A model generated the notes under the pieces. The model saw only the letters and a program-made list of their open reading frames with translations. It searched no databases and was not told the DNA's origin. Shown here one piece after another: positions 46,281-58,645 of a stretch of DNA of 64,000 nucleotides. Position numbers and translations under genes: made by a program. The stretch lies in assembly GCA_900660155.1 (NCBI GenBank), contig CABFPE010000006.1:2424077-2488076 (forward strand), given 5' to 3'. The first letter of the stretch is position 1, and every line of letters begins with the position of its first letter. This DNA is from Hofstenia miamia (lineage: Eukaryota; Xenacoelomorpha; Acoela; Hofsteniidae).

Positions 46281-48130
46281 TAATAATAATAGCGTAATTA
46301 CATGTGTACAAAATCATATGCATAAATCACAGGCATAAATAATTTAAATACCTATTTATAATAAGATCATAAATGTTTTTGATCTTAGAGTACATCAATA
46401 TCTTCTTAGTAGTGAATCATTGAACTAGTACTAGCTTAATGTGAAATTATCCTTGTAAAAAACTATAGTGTTAGGTTAAAAAGTTTCAAATGTAAAAATA
46501 TATTTCATTAATGAAGCGTAGTTAAACAAAGCTTTAATTAATCAAATTTAATTACTGATATAAGAAGCATTGTTTTTTGCGAAAGGGTATTCATTAATCG
46601 TTTCTTAAAATGTTTCTTTCATTTTTTTTTGGTGGTAATTCTTTTCAAAGCTCTATTCAAAAATTCGCAAAGCTGTATTCTTATTTCCTTAGTTTCTTTT
46701 TCTAAATGATTATGTCTTTAGCTTCTTAAAATTACTTAGTAATCAATTATGATCATTTTAATTCAATAAAGTGTCGTCAGCATATTGAATGATTTTGATA
46801 TTAAGAAGTTTATCAATATCATTTTATCTACAATTTAATTAATTAAAATCCTAATATAGACGCTTGGAGAAGGCAAATCATTAGAAGAATTACACTTGAA
46901 CTTCAGACATTTAGTTTCAAATATTGTTGTCGAAGAGCTATATAAGACAGTAAACGGTTTGTTACATTGATCTTTAGATTGTTATTTATTAAATTAAATC
47001 TTTTTGATACATTTATAGAAGCGACATAAACATTTTCATTTATATCAAATTTGTTCTTCCAATCAATTTGAATTACAAGGTTCTTATTAGTTTATTGATG
47101 GTAATATATATATATTTTCAGTTAATATTCTTTAAAATACCTTGATAAATATAAATAGCACTGTTATAGGTTTTTAAGAAATTGCTTTATGAATAACTCC
47201 TTTTGTAAAAATTGACAATTTTAGTTGATTTTCGCTATGCATTGATTCATTAAATCGCACAATGATAGATCAATAACAAGCAATGCATCCTTAAAAACTA
47301 CATTGGTATTTTGTTTGTCATTGTGACTTATGAATTTTAATATTATCAGTTACTTTTTGAATTGGTGTAATGTTATCAAATTGAATTAAACTTTTCTTAG
47401 AGTTTAATTAAGTTTTGTGTTTATCAATGTTGTATTCCTCTGCATTAATAACCTGTCCACGTTTTGATATTCTACTTAGATTGATTAAAAGTTTTTCAGT
47501 TTACCTTTTTGTTTTTATTATAAATTTTTTCACTAGTTCAGCATTATTTAATCTATGTTTAGTCCACTATCCTTATTAAGAAACATGAAATAAATTAAAT
47601 TTTAATTTTCAAAAAGATTATTTCAAGACATGTGCAAATACCTTTTTGCAATAATAAATTGCTTAATTTGTAAATATCTCTATTTTGAAAATATTCTGTG
47701 TATGCAGAATGTATATTTTTAACACTATAGAAGTTTCATTTGGCAACCACAATTTCCAATTGTTAAAAAATTTTCTTTCTTGATTTTCATATCTTTTATA
47801 ATTTGAGCTCTAATTATCAAGGTTCTTTCAATTTCTCCTCAATAAAATACAATTTAGATTGAGGAGTATTAAATATACCCTTCTCCTCCCTCACAGATAT
47901 GTCATTACTAAGACAAATTGAAAGTCCATCCAGAATCTTACGCACCTCAAATTTAGCTTTACGCATTTCACAAATTTGTGAGTTAATTCCTCTTGAAAAA
48001 AAATTTTATGGACAGTTTTTTGAATGGAAATCGAAACGTATCACCTCCATTGACCACTATTTTGATTATCTTAGCTTGTCAGCAATGATGACCATATTTA
48101 TTATAGTTTTAACAGATATGCTTAAGGCTC
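46281..48130 (-). mobile_element. minus-strand LINE with RT remnant
   Basis: Read on the minus strand: VYVASINVSKRFNLINNN (47030-46980, motif A, usually F-x-D-x-SKAFD), NRLLSYIALRQQYLKLN (about 46945), QASILGF (usually PQGSILGP, about 46880) and NIKIIQYADDTLLN (46800-46760, the YADD at 46784-46773 intact). The tail may be the short (TTA)n at about 46281. The 5' limit is a guess from composition. Motif A has lost its catalytic Asp and stops are many. It resembles neither of the plus-strand families closely enough to place. Confidence 0.65.
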
Positions 48131-50549
48131 GGTAAAAAAAGAACTTTAAAATCTATTACAGATCGGCTTAGACGATGTGCAGTGGCACAAATTTTACTTC
48201 ATTTTACCATCGCCACTAATGCTGAATGAATTTATTCAAAATAACCATTTTTTCAAAAAAGCCATCTCAGTTGCAATGGTTATTCGTACAAGCATTTTGG
48301 GATCATAAAGTACACTTTTTGTCTCTTTTTTATATTCAATAAAGTTTAGCAAGAAGTCTGTTAAGCAGAGTGGTTGTACAAACATATTCTAGTTTGGGTT
48401 GAATGAAATAATTATATGGTGTATTTATTTGATAATCATCAGAAAATAATCATTTTTGACTATTTTTCAACTGGTGTAAGAGTGTTTTTAAAGTTCCAAA
48501 ACATTCATACCAAAATCTAATTAGCAATGACGCCAGCAAAATTATGCCTAACATTGGAATAATGATAAATTTTAATGTCCAGTCAAAATTATGGACTGAT
48601 TGGTTCACTAGAATGGAAAATAAATATGGTAGGGGATTTTTACCTCACCCCAACACTTTACAAATGTCAAGGAGCCAAAACTAAATAGGATTTCCAGATG
48701 GAATGTCATATAATATTGTCCAGTTTAACTGTTTTCAATCGTTTTGAATATTCTTTTTTTAGTTTCTTTGAGTGTATATACGTATAGTCTGTTGTCCAAT
48801 TTTCTTAATTCATTGTTTTTGAATAATCTTAACAAGTTATTAGATGATCAGAGATATAGCAATCTAATTAATTTTTTTTGAGATTCAGAAACGATGCAAT
48901 TAATTAATACTGAGTTATTTTCATCTATATAATTGGGTTGATTACATTTACTCCTGAAGAGTTGCATGCCCAAAATAGTGAGCATTGCTTCTTTCTGCTT
49001 TATTTAAATACTTTTGATTGTAGCTTCCCATTAATGTGATTGATGTTTAAATATTTGTTGTATTGTTAACTTCATTTGTGACAGGAATGAGGAAATCTTT
49101 ATAATGTTGTTTATTGTTGCAGTAAAAATAGCAAATATCAATTAAGAATATTTCTTTATTGATATTTGTCTCCATAAGCTTTCACTTATGCTAGTTCATC
49201 TTTGGATTGATAGTAATAACCCCCACCTCGTTTCGATTTTTTCGTTACATTGTCACATCAATTTTTAGTAAATATTACTAATTCTTTGATAAACCTTTTT
49301 AAATTATCTTGATTTCATAGGCATGTTTTTGTATCTGTCAACCTGACTTTTTGTTTAGTTTTCTTTTCATTATCTCAACACTTCATTCCTCTATACTTTT
49401 GTTGCCGCTGTAGCAATTATATAATAGCTTGGATTGTAGGAGAACGAAAATAATGCGAGAGTCAGAAGCGAATGCAGAAATAATAAGCTAAATGCATAAT
49501 TTGATACTAAACAATTTTTATTTTATCCCAATTTTAGAATCTTCTATAGATTCACTACCTAGTAATACCCGAAATTGCATCCTTTTCATTTAAAGTTTAC
49601 TAATCTTAAGTTTTACATTTCGTTCTGTGGGGAAAGAATTATCTATTACACAGAAGAATACAATTTATCTTTCTGTACCGATGGGCTTGGCTTTATGACA
49701 AATCTATTTGCATCAGGATTACATTTTTTCTGTTTTATGAAATAAATGTCTTTTTAAATTAAATGATATTGCCACTTCTATAGTCATTGTACAATGGAAC
49801 GAAGCAAAAGAAAATTATTACTCTCATTCGTGTAGAATATGGAAACGAGTTAGTTATGTCTATATTTCCAAATTTCTCCCAAAATTTCATTTGCTAACTT
49901 TAGATCAGGTATGTTTGCAAGCTGAAACTAGTCAAAATAATTAAACTCTTGGATTTTATGTTTACCTTAAGTGCAAAAACATAAACATATCTTTGTGCAA
50001 TATTAAATTTTTTCAAATTCGTGTTGGTTCCAACTGATATTTCTAATTAAAAACGGAATGACATTGCTTCGATTTTCATGTTTAAGCTGCTAAATAAAAT
50101 TAAAGTTCGAAAATTTTTTTAAAAGATTTGTAGAGCCGCTATTACCAAAAAAATCAAAAAAGAAAATTATTGATTACATGTAGCAAATTTGTTAGTTGGA
50201 ATATTTCATTGTTTCATCGCTTCATCTCTGTAAATGTTCAAATGTGCAGTTGATCTATTAAATCATGACTTTATTTTGCATTCATTTAATTTGAAATTGA
50301 TCCTCTTAAATTTTTTCTAAAAATGAAAATATACGTTAAGCTTTGATAGCTATTTTTCTACAATAGTAATATTATTGAGAGATGAGCATAGCAAAACAAC
50401 ATCATATTTGTTATTAATCTTTATAGAGATTTTTAAGAAATGAGGAAGGTTTCTCTAATGTCAGCCTCTGCAGGGGTCTACCACAGCCCATGCATCGAGT
50501 TTTTTTTTCATATGTGTTCACGACACTATTACAAAATGTAGTTTATCTC
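48131..50549. other. AT-rich spacer
   Basis: No supported gene or element. Confidence 0.45.
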
Positions 50550-51054
50550 CCATTTTGAGAAGGGTTCCTACTAAGTCAATATTTAATGCATCCAAAGTTC
50601 TACACTATTTCAAGCTCAAATTCAGTAAAGGTAAATCTTTTTCGAAAAAAGTGAATTCATATTGGGCAGTAGTAGATTCAAATTCGAAAGAATTAAAGCA
50701 AATTCGGAAAATGACCAAATTTTTGTACATACAATTGTACAAGCATTTCCTAAGAACATCATACTCTCTGTATTTATTTCAGATTCTAAATCAAATTATC
50801 AGGAATGCATCTTTCAAAATGTTTTTGACTATCATATACTCACCAAAATAATAGGTCGACCCAGCAACAAAGCCACTATCAAACAACTTAGATGTAAACC
50901 TTCATATCCTCAGGGAAAGTACTGGAAATTGCATGGGAATGTGACTCACCCTGTAGATAGATTTTGTAAATCTAAAAATGATATGCTAAATAATGGACGT
51001 GTAAATGTATATCGAAGTTCTTATCTAAACCTTGATGCACATTTCAAGCAATAA
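50550..51054 (+). mobile_element. possible LTR-retroelement gag fossil
   Basis: A protein-like stretch near 50910-50990 resembles the zinc-knuckle-like HG...H...C region of Ty3-type gag (around GKYWKLHGNVTHPVDRFC). No LTR, protease or RT was found next to it. Broken and old; the family is tentative. Confidence 0.3.
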
Positions 51055-51562
51055 AGAACATGTTCAGAATTTCAATTTACTACCTTTTTCGAATATGATT
51101 TTATCCTTTCCTAATTTGAATTTACCTGTTCCGAAATTGAGTTTATTTTTTCCGAATTTGAAAAGAAAGAGGTGCAGTGGTTAGGCAGAAAGAGAGGAAT
51201 TTCTACTGTTTCCTTAGATTGTGAATTGATCTGATGGTTTCTTTTGGAAAATTTTCTTCTTACTTCTACTACTAGTAAAAACTACTTCAAACCCAAATAA
51301 TTTGGTATTCACTTTAAAAAATAAAAAAAGAAGCCCAAAAGACCATTATTTAGTTTTTCGAGAGTTTATAGATGTGCCAAAGAAGACTCATTGCTTTGAG
51401 AATGAGGGTGTTTTCTTCTTATTAGTAGTAGGAACATTAAGAGAATATTCTCAGGCTTTGATTTAATAATGTCGTCAAGCTAGTTCTATGTGTCTATATT
51501 TTACATCTGGCAATGAACTCATTAATTACCATTTACTACAATCTACGTGCATAATCTTTTAA
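51055..51562. other. spacer
   Basis: Nothing recognised; 51060-51180 has repeated TTTCCGAATTTGA-like words. Confidence 0.4.
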
Positions 51563-51742
51563 CAAAAAGAAATATTTAAACAAATAACTAATGAACATTG
51601 TAGTTTTATAGGAATTGACAACGTATCTAGAACCGTTGAGGTTTTGCTAGATTCCTTAATTAATGAGCATAAAGCAATAGACAGTGACGTCATTGTACAT
51701 TTGGTGGCCGGAGATGTCAATATGCATAGTAAATATTTTTAA
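51563..51742 (+). CDS. exon-like ORF, unidentified
   Basis: A 59-codon frame between stops. From about residue 15 it is strongly protein-like: FIGIDNVSRTVEVLLDSLIN, EHKAIDSDVIVHLVAGDVNM, HSKYF. An acceptor-like GTAGTTTTATAG ends at 51611, which would start the exon at the GIDN part, and a weak donor (A|GTAAAT) lies at about 51728. The rest is AT-rich spacer, so the local rise in GC and the amphipathic pattern favour a real exon of about 118 bases. I do not recognise the protein. An old element gene is the alternative. Confidence 0.4.
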   Translation, partial: QKEIFKQITNEHCSFIGIDNVSRTVEVLLDSLINEHKAIDSDVIVHLVAGDVNMHSKYF

Positions 51743-52555
51743 CTACTTAATATTTTTTACATATACATGTGTATGTGTAAGTATTGGGCCTCTAAAAATG
51801 TTTATTAAAAAGTCATTTTTTCAAGTTTTGGGGACCCAATTTCTTCTGTAATTATGTAATTACTTAGTTATTTTGTTATTTGGGATCCCAAAAGATTACA
51901 AATGCCACACTTGAGTGCTCTTATTTGTCAAAAATTGCTTCTAATAAGCCCTACTTCTATTTTTCAAGAATAATATTTTCCTATCATTTATGAACCCGGT
52001 GCCTACTGGCGCAAGAGCAATTTGATATTGCCTTTTTCAATGCACTGTTTATTTTTTGGTTCATTTGAAGTAGAAAATGTCTAAATTATACATTTTATTG
52101 GTTGTTGTTCAAGAGTTGCAAAAGTGAGATTATTTTTTTTTGTATTGAGTCCTTAAAATTCTTAGTTTCGATGAAGAAGCATTTTTAATGTAACTGAGAT
52201 TGAATATCTCCGTTGAATTGTGGTAGATTGATTCAAATTGTAAAATTGGTAAGTAGGACAATACGATGATAGATACTAGAAAACCTTTTCTTACTAAAAA
52301 TATATGAACAAGTAAATGTTAATTGCAACAACTTGGAACAAATACAAAAGCATAATTAAGTTTAATTTGCGCATGATACAACAAAGGATTCATTTTATGT
52401 GTAGGTGTTACAAAGGAGCCCCTTGGGACACAATCCCACTTCAAATAAATTATTTTCAAACAGCTTGCACAATATCTAATATTGTCATTAGCACACATTG
52501 GTAAAAAATCTTAAAAAACCATTTGTTGGTAATTATTTTCTCCAACTTCTATTAC

Positions 52556-52558
<3 letters not shown>
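51743..52558. other. AT-rich spacer
   Basis: Nothing assigned. ORF 52316-52504 has a mildly coding-like middle (RCYKGAPWDTIPLQINYFQ) with no other support. Confidence 0.4.
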
Positions 52559-52589
<31 letters not shown>

Positions 52590-52742
52590 NNNNNNNNNNN
52601 NNNNNNNNNNNNNNNNNNNNNNNNNNNNNNNNNNNNNNNNNNNNNNNNNNNNNNNNNNNNNNNNNNNNNNNNNNNNNNNNNNNNNNNNNNNNNNNNNNNN
52701 NNNNNNNNNNNNNNNNNNNNNNNNNNNNNNNNNNNNNNNNNN

Positions 52743-52784
<42 letters not shown>

Positions 52785-52792
52785 GTATATAT
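52559..52792. repeat. (TA)n tract with N gap 52590-52742
   Basis: TA repeats flank 153 N; the true length is unknown. Confidence 0.95.
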
Positions 52793-54999
52793 AAGAACTT
52801 TGGGCATTGTACCAAACCCTCGGAGCTGTTATTTTGTAAAAGTGCGCTATAATTTGTCGTATTTGTCGATAATTGTACCAGAATAAAATTGAACCTCTTC
52901 AAAAAAAGTTGTAAGGTTCGAAATTATTAAAAAATGCAACGATATTGCGGCAATTATTAACAAAAATGATAAAAAATATACAATCAAATTCTCTATCAGG
53001 AAGATAATTTACTTACGGAAATTTTAATATGTTTATATAACCAGTATTACACGTGCATATTTAATAACACTTTTTTTTAAATAATGAACGATTGAAGTAA
53101 AGCTAATGTTAATTAAGTATTATCTTCATTGCATATCTACTCATATAAATACTAAAATGCTCCAATTTTTTTATTAAGAATTGCATGAAAATTTTAAATT
53201 GATAAATTGCATTAAATCATGTTAATTGAAGATTGATGACTTAAAAGCAGTTATTTTAAATGACTTTCTTCTGTTTTTAACAATCAGTAAATCAAAAATG
53301 TTTGGTCATTATTTTCAAAGATGTGTAAAAACCTTTATGCTTTGATTAATTGACATTTCCGGACTTGACTTTAAGTTGGCAGAAGGCTTCTGTGTACATT
53401 TCCTTCTTTTATTTTTAAACAAAAACTTCATTCTACCAATTTTCTCATATTTAACATTTAAGCACTAATTAATTCAATTTATTGCAAAAACAGGTGTTCA
53501 GTTTTAGCCTTCATTGCCTTTTCAATTGAAAAACTTTAAATAGAAATCATGTTTAATGCATTCTCTTAATACCGCACACTGATGTCATTCAAGTTTCGAT
53601 CTTTTAACAAAATCGTGAGAAAATTGTCCCAAAAATCTTTATAAAGTGACTGTATGTTGTTTGATCGCAACACTGAAGATTCTTAGCCAAGATCGATTTC
53701 AAACTTCAAATATTAAAAGATCATGAACTAACATTTGAAAAACAGTATCATTAGAAACTAAAACTATGAAAAAATTAAAGAAAAGTGGTCCTGTTTAGAA
53801 CAATATTCACATGCAGTTTGTGTTAAGCCAAAGCAATTCTAAAAAGATTTTTGTGGCTTTAGGAGTTTTTAAGTGATGTGAATGACATATTAAATGATTT
53901 GAATGCTACATAAACTGTTTTCTGATATTTTTGCATTTGTTTCAAATTTTCTTATATACATGTATATAAATCAAATTTCTCCATAGAATGAACAAATAAC
54001 ACAATATACTATTTCTTGCCTTGAAAATATCACCTTTTTTGATGTCCTTGTAAATTCTAAGAAACTTTTGTAAGGATTCCTAAAGCGTAATGAAAAATTG
54101 AAAACATTTAGATTATGGTTCTTTAAACTGTAATGTAATAATGGAATAAACTATTCAGTACATTTTGAAATCAAGAACAAGAATATGTAAAGATCGAATT
54201 CTCACTCAAATTGTTTCTATTTAATATCCAGACATCTTAAATATTATCAGTATCATTTTTCAAAATCGTATACAATTAGTGAATGCGTAGAATTTTGAAT
54301 TTTAATAAATCTCGAGAGAAGCGATGCAATCCATAATTTAACAACCTTTCTTTTCATTTCGAAGGTAGGGATTTCATAAAAAGCGTAACAAAACTAATTA
54401 TTTTACTCATTTCATGATAGTATATAATTTTGCCATTGAAGAACATAGTCTGGTAATTTATGTTCCAAATTACACATGATATATGCATTGTGAGCTTATA
54501 TAAAACTTTGCAATATAATTTGTAAATCATAATAATGAATTAGGTTTTGCACTTGCTAAGAAATTATAGTTGTATCGACTAAAACAATATAATCTCGTAA
54601 ACAAAAAATTTTCCTAGAACAACATTTCTAATTACTTACAAATGCAAAATCATGCTAGGGTTGTAATTTCATCAAAACCTGATTGATCAAATCTTAATGT
54701 AATACTAGAAGTACATAACTTAGGACCCCTAGAGCAACTGTCTAAGAAATCGTTTTTACTGATTTTTTGGTTACAGATTGTGCAAGAATTTATTGGAACA
54801 AGAATAGCAAAAACTGAAAATACATGAATTTTTCAATTCATTGGCCACTAGTTTATGGATAGAATAGCAATGAGTTAAGAATTTTTAGAAGTTACTATGA
54901 AAGTCATCCTTGAGATCTGTGTAAAGACAAAGAATCGTAATCATTGCCCAAACAATAATGACTGTTTGCTTAACCTAGCTCACATTAGAAGAATCAATC
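52793..54999. other. AT-rich spacer
   Basis: No supported feature. An AATAAA lies at 52882-52887 in a slightly GC-richer stretch but no gene precedes it. Confidence 0.45.
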
Positions 55000-56090
55000 T
55001 AATGCCTTAGTTCCCAATTTCCTAGAACATGGAGAATTCAAAATGAGAGCGCCAAGGGTCAGTAATGTATCTTTGGGGTTAATTAGTGATATTTTAGGAC
55101 AATGCCGGTTCTAAATCAACCACAGGAAAGCATGATTTCAAGTCATAATAGAACAAATGTAATCAGTTCTCATTAGACCTTACATTGTAAGTGGGCGATG
55201 AGATTATTTGGCAACACACAATTTTAAATGGCAGGGTCTACAGACAATGGCATATGGGGTGCTATGGGAAAAATAGGCCAGAAGAGAGAGCTTATAGAAA
55301 AATAGTTTGAAAGATAAAGCAACTGCAAAAGAACTAGAAGTTACTAAGCCGAGCTTTGCGGGACGAGTAAGAAAACTGGAATTCGATGAGAGTTGGGGAA
55401 AAGAGTTGAGAAGGTTAAGCAAAAAGAAGTTGTAGAGATGGTATTTGTAAGAAAAGCAACAAAACTAGGAAATCTCAAAACTGAAGCAGCAAACAAATAA
55501 AAAATGAATATAGAAGCAGAAGAGATATCTACGTTACGAGTTCCAAGAAGAATAAGAAGAAGCAAGCTAGTAGTAAAGACTTTAGTGTTTAACAGAGTGT
55601 TAAAGAAGGTGCCATGTGAGTCTCAAGAAGAATGTATATATATACCTGGAGAGAAACTAAAACAGTAAGCTAAGAGAAATAGAATGAGCTCACAAGCTTT
55701 CATAACAGATTAGTGCGTGGTGAGTGGGTGTACAGCATGCCTGGTAGATGAAAGAAAAAATATTAGATGCAAAAAGTCGTGGGGGAACAAGTAAAGTGTA
55801 TGGTTTGAAATTCGGATTGAATAATTATGCAAATTTGCAGAGGACGAGTAATGGAGGAAAAAAAGTTGACCAAGAAAGGATAAAGATAATTAGGGAGAAA
55901 ACAGTACAGATCACACGGAATTGACATCAAAACGGAGGAACAAATACAAGCAAAGAGTAAGAAGGATGCTACAGAAGACAGTGTTGAACGGACAGAAAAA
56001 GACAAGGGGAAAAAAATACGTGATATGCTTAATAGTATAGTAATGCGAAACAAGAATATACTGAGGAGGGTAGACTAGGCTAACTTGAAA
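55000..56090. other. purine-rich 1-kb block
   Basis: For about 1 kb the plus strand is clearly enriched in A and G and is less AT-rich than its flanks. Long frames on the pyrimidine-rich minus strand (55204-56099) arise because stop codons are purine-rich. On the plus strand a 46-codon stretch near 55305-55440 looks protein-like (KATAKELEVTKPSFAGRVRK, LEFDESWGKELRRL), so the block may be a decayed coding element. No family recognised. Confidence 0.4.
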
Positions 56091-56175
56091 CAAGTGCAAT
56101 GCATTTTCATCATAACATTATATTCTTTAATTGCGGTGTATAAAAATTTTTCAATCCTTACTGCAAACTTAAAAG

Positions 56176-56654
56176 CAGGGTGGGAAACTGATTAATTTTA
56201 CTGACTCATTCCCTGACCTAAGCCAATCAAAGAAAGACTACTATTTTAACCCTGAACACCCCAGGGACTTCTTAAAATGTTTTATGATGTTTGAAATATT
56301 TATACCTGAAAAACAAATTGCAATAATTTAAAAACAATACGTGATAGAGGAGAGACACCTTTCATTTTTTATTTTAATCTACGAACATAGCAGCGCGCCT
56401 TCGTTCATGACATTCCTCAATGGGCTTGAGAGATCAATGCACAATAATGTACAAATAAAATAACTATAATCTTTAAGTCTGTAAGATTTTCAAAAATTGA
56501 TATGTTTGACGTCTTAAAATTTTCCCCACATCTGGTTAGTGTTCTTCCACCCTAACTATTGTAAATGACACGTGACCCGATCCGACCTGACCAGTCTAAA
56601 AATAACCACAACCTAACCCACTTAGCGGGTAGGGTAAACTCGTCCCCCACCCTG
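56176..56654. mobile_element. 479-bp hAT-like MITE
   Basis: Begins CAGGGTGGGAAACTG and ends with the complement of CAGGGTGGGGGACGAG, a perfect 9-bp terminal inverted repeat. Near the right end it holds ACCCGATCCGACCTGACC, like the tract at 45 kb. The flanks CTTAAAAG and TTTTAAAA agree only partly as a target duplication. Confidence 0.65.
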
Positions 56655-57301
56655 TTTTAAAAAATTAGAGAGCTTGGGCTTGCTTGGCAAAATCATTTAC
56701 TGATTTCACTTTTGTTTGAAAAGTAGTATTTCGGTTTTGCAGTTTGATATGATGGATTAAGAAAATCAGAGAGAAAATCCTGAAAAAATTATTCAAAATG
56801 CATTCGATTAAAGTTTATAGAATGAACTTGCTGAGGGCAGTTACAATGTAACGAGAGAGTGACGATGTTTCTTATGCATCAGAACTTCGTCTTCTACATT
56901 TAACCTTTAACTGGTTTAGTTTGCCAAATGTTTTTAACATAGATTTTCAATTCATTTACATTAATTAATCTATTAAGTTGCCTTGGTGAAAAAAACAATA
57001 AATTGAGAATTGCAACATTAATTCTAGATAAAAATATATTTTACAAAACAAATATGTAATTGTATGACATGGTCTATAACGTTTTGCCAATACATACAAA
57101 AAATTTGTATCTGTATTACAAAGACTTCTTGTTGTAGACCTCCGAATCACTGACAACATGGCTCTCAGAGACTGCTATTTATAACTAGTGATAGAAATCC
57201 CCTGATTGACTGATGCATAATTCGATAAATAATAAGTATTATGACCACATATATAATTGTAAAATGTATCATGGAAACTCAAAACTTTCTAGTCAACCAA
57301 G
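56655..57301. other. AT-rich spacer
   Basis: Nothing recognised. Confidence 0.5.
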
Positions 57302-58597
57302 TATATATATATATATATATATATATATGACAAAAAAGTTCCGCCCAATTTGGTAAATAAAACAAATTTACTGTAATTTTTTTAATAAAATAGAAATAAT
57401 AATTCAAGCAAATGTATTATTTAAATAACAAAACATGAAGCATATTTTAATAACAAAAACAATAATGTATCAATTAATTTTACTAAAAATAAGAATAACG
57501 AAATTGTATCAAGCATAAGTCTAAAAATGCCCTCGGTTGTGTTGAATGCATTGCAAGACTCGATCTCTTACACTACAGCATATTGTTTGACATAACTCTA
57601 TATCAAGTGTAAGGAATTGTTCTTCAATTACATGACTAATTTGGGCAAGATTTTGTGGTCGTCCGGAATACCCGAGTTCTTTCATTAAACCCCAAAGAAA
57701 AAAGTCAGAAGGAGTTAAATCGGGTGATCTTGGAGGCCAATCAATTGATTTTCAAGATTTTTGTTTAGCCTTTCACGAACTTCTCTAGAATAGTGGGATG
57801 GAGCTCCATCTTGTTGAAATAAAGGTCAATCTGATATTTCACATGTGGATAGAATTGGTTTTGTAACATATTTAAATAATTTTGACCATTAACTGTTCCT
57901 TCAAAGAAAAATGGACCTATGATACCTTGATTTGAAATGGCTGCCCACACAGTAATACCGGGAAGATTAACATCTTTCTCTACAACTACATGAGGGTTTT
58001 CAACGAACCAATAGACACAATTATGACGGTTTATGTGTCCATTTAGTTTAAATGTTGCCTGATCACTCTACCAGATATGGTCAACAAAAATAGGGTCATT
58101 GTCACACATTTCAAGAAATAGTTCAGAAAATTCTAATCTCCTGTCTAGATCATCTTCATGCAATTTATGAACAAGTCGTGGAATATAAGAATGCAGGAGA
58201 TTTAGTACACTTTGTCTACTTATGTGAAGTTCAGTAGCAAGACATGATTTTTGAGGACTTCGATTAAGGATTTCATATAAAAAATCTCCCTTTTCATTGC
58301 ATGTTGTATGTTTGGTCAACGACTTCTTGAAGCATCATTTACGGATCCTGTTATTTCAAATTTCTCGACCAGTTGCTTAATGTTCCTCCCTTGGACTCTG
58401 TGTATGTTGAATTCATCAATAAGACGTCGGCTAGCTTCAAAAGAATTACCTGACATTGATAACATAATTTAACAGCACTAATTCTTTGTTGTCTGTCCAG
58501 TCTAAAATCCATGATTAATATATAATAATTCATAGATTAAATATTTACATAGAAATCCTCTAAAAAATAATAATTGGTGGAACTAATTTGTCACCCC

Positions 58598-58642
<45 letters not shown>
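57302..58642 (-). mobile_element. mariner element inserted in a (TA)n tract
   Basis: Element limits are about 57328-58598, flanked by (TA)n at 57302-57328 and 58602-58642. The ends are inverted repeats: TGACAAAAAAGTTCCGCCCA on the low side, and on the high side (complement) TGACAAATTAGTTCCACCAA preceded by TACGGGG. The outer few bases of the low side merge into the TA repeat. Length and a single internal gene fit a full-length mariner. Confidence 0.85.
57521..58533 (-). pseudogene. mariner transposase (DD34D type), lightly damaged
   Basis: The minus-strand gene runs from MDFRLDRQQRISAVKLCYQC (N-terminal DNA-binding region) through ILNRSPQKSCLATELHISRQ, then [20 protein letters not shown] (first catalytic Asp), [20 protein letters not shown], a [12 protein letters not shown] block (second Asp, in a shifted frame) and SPDLTPSDFFLWG (third Asp) to the C-terminal CIQHNRGHF and TAG at 57521-57523. 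Only a few defects are seen: a frameshift with stops near 58330-58350, an in-frame TAG before the first catalytic block (about 58068), and indels near 57820 and 57740. Similar genes are common in arthropods and other invertebrates. The copy is young compared with the other mariner scraps. Confidence 0.85.

Positions 58643-58645
<3 letters not shown>

Noticed and set aside
47899-48135. 78-codon plus-strand ORF
   Set aside because: It overlaps the region assigned to a minus-strand LINE and has no motif of its own.
55204-56099. Series of 60-96-codon minus-strand ORFs
   Set aside because: They lie on the pyrimidine-rich strand of a skewed block, where stop codons are rare; the residues are Ser/Phe/Leu-rich with no motif.
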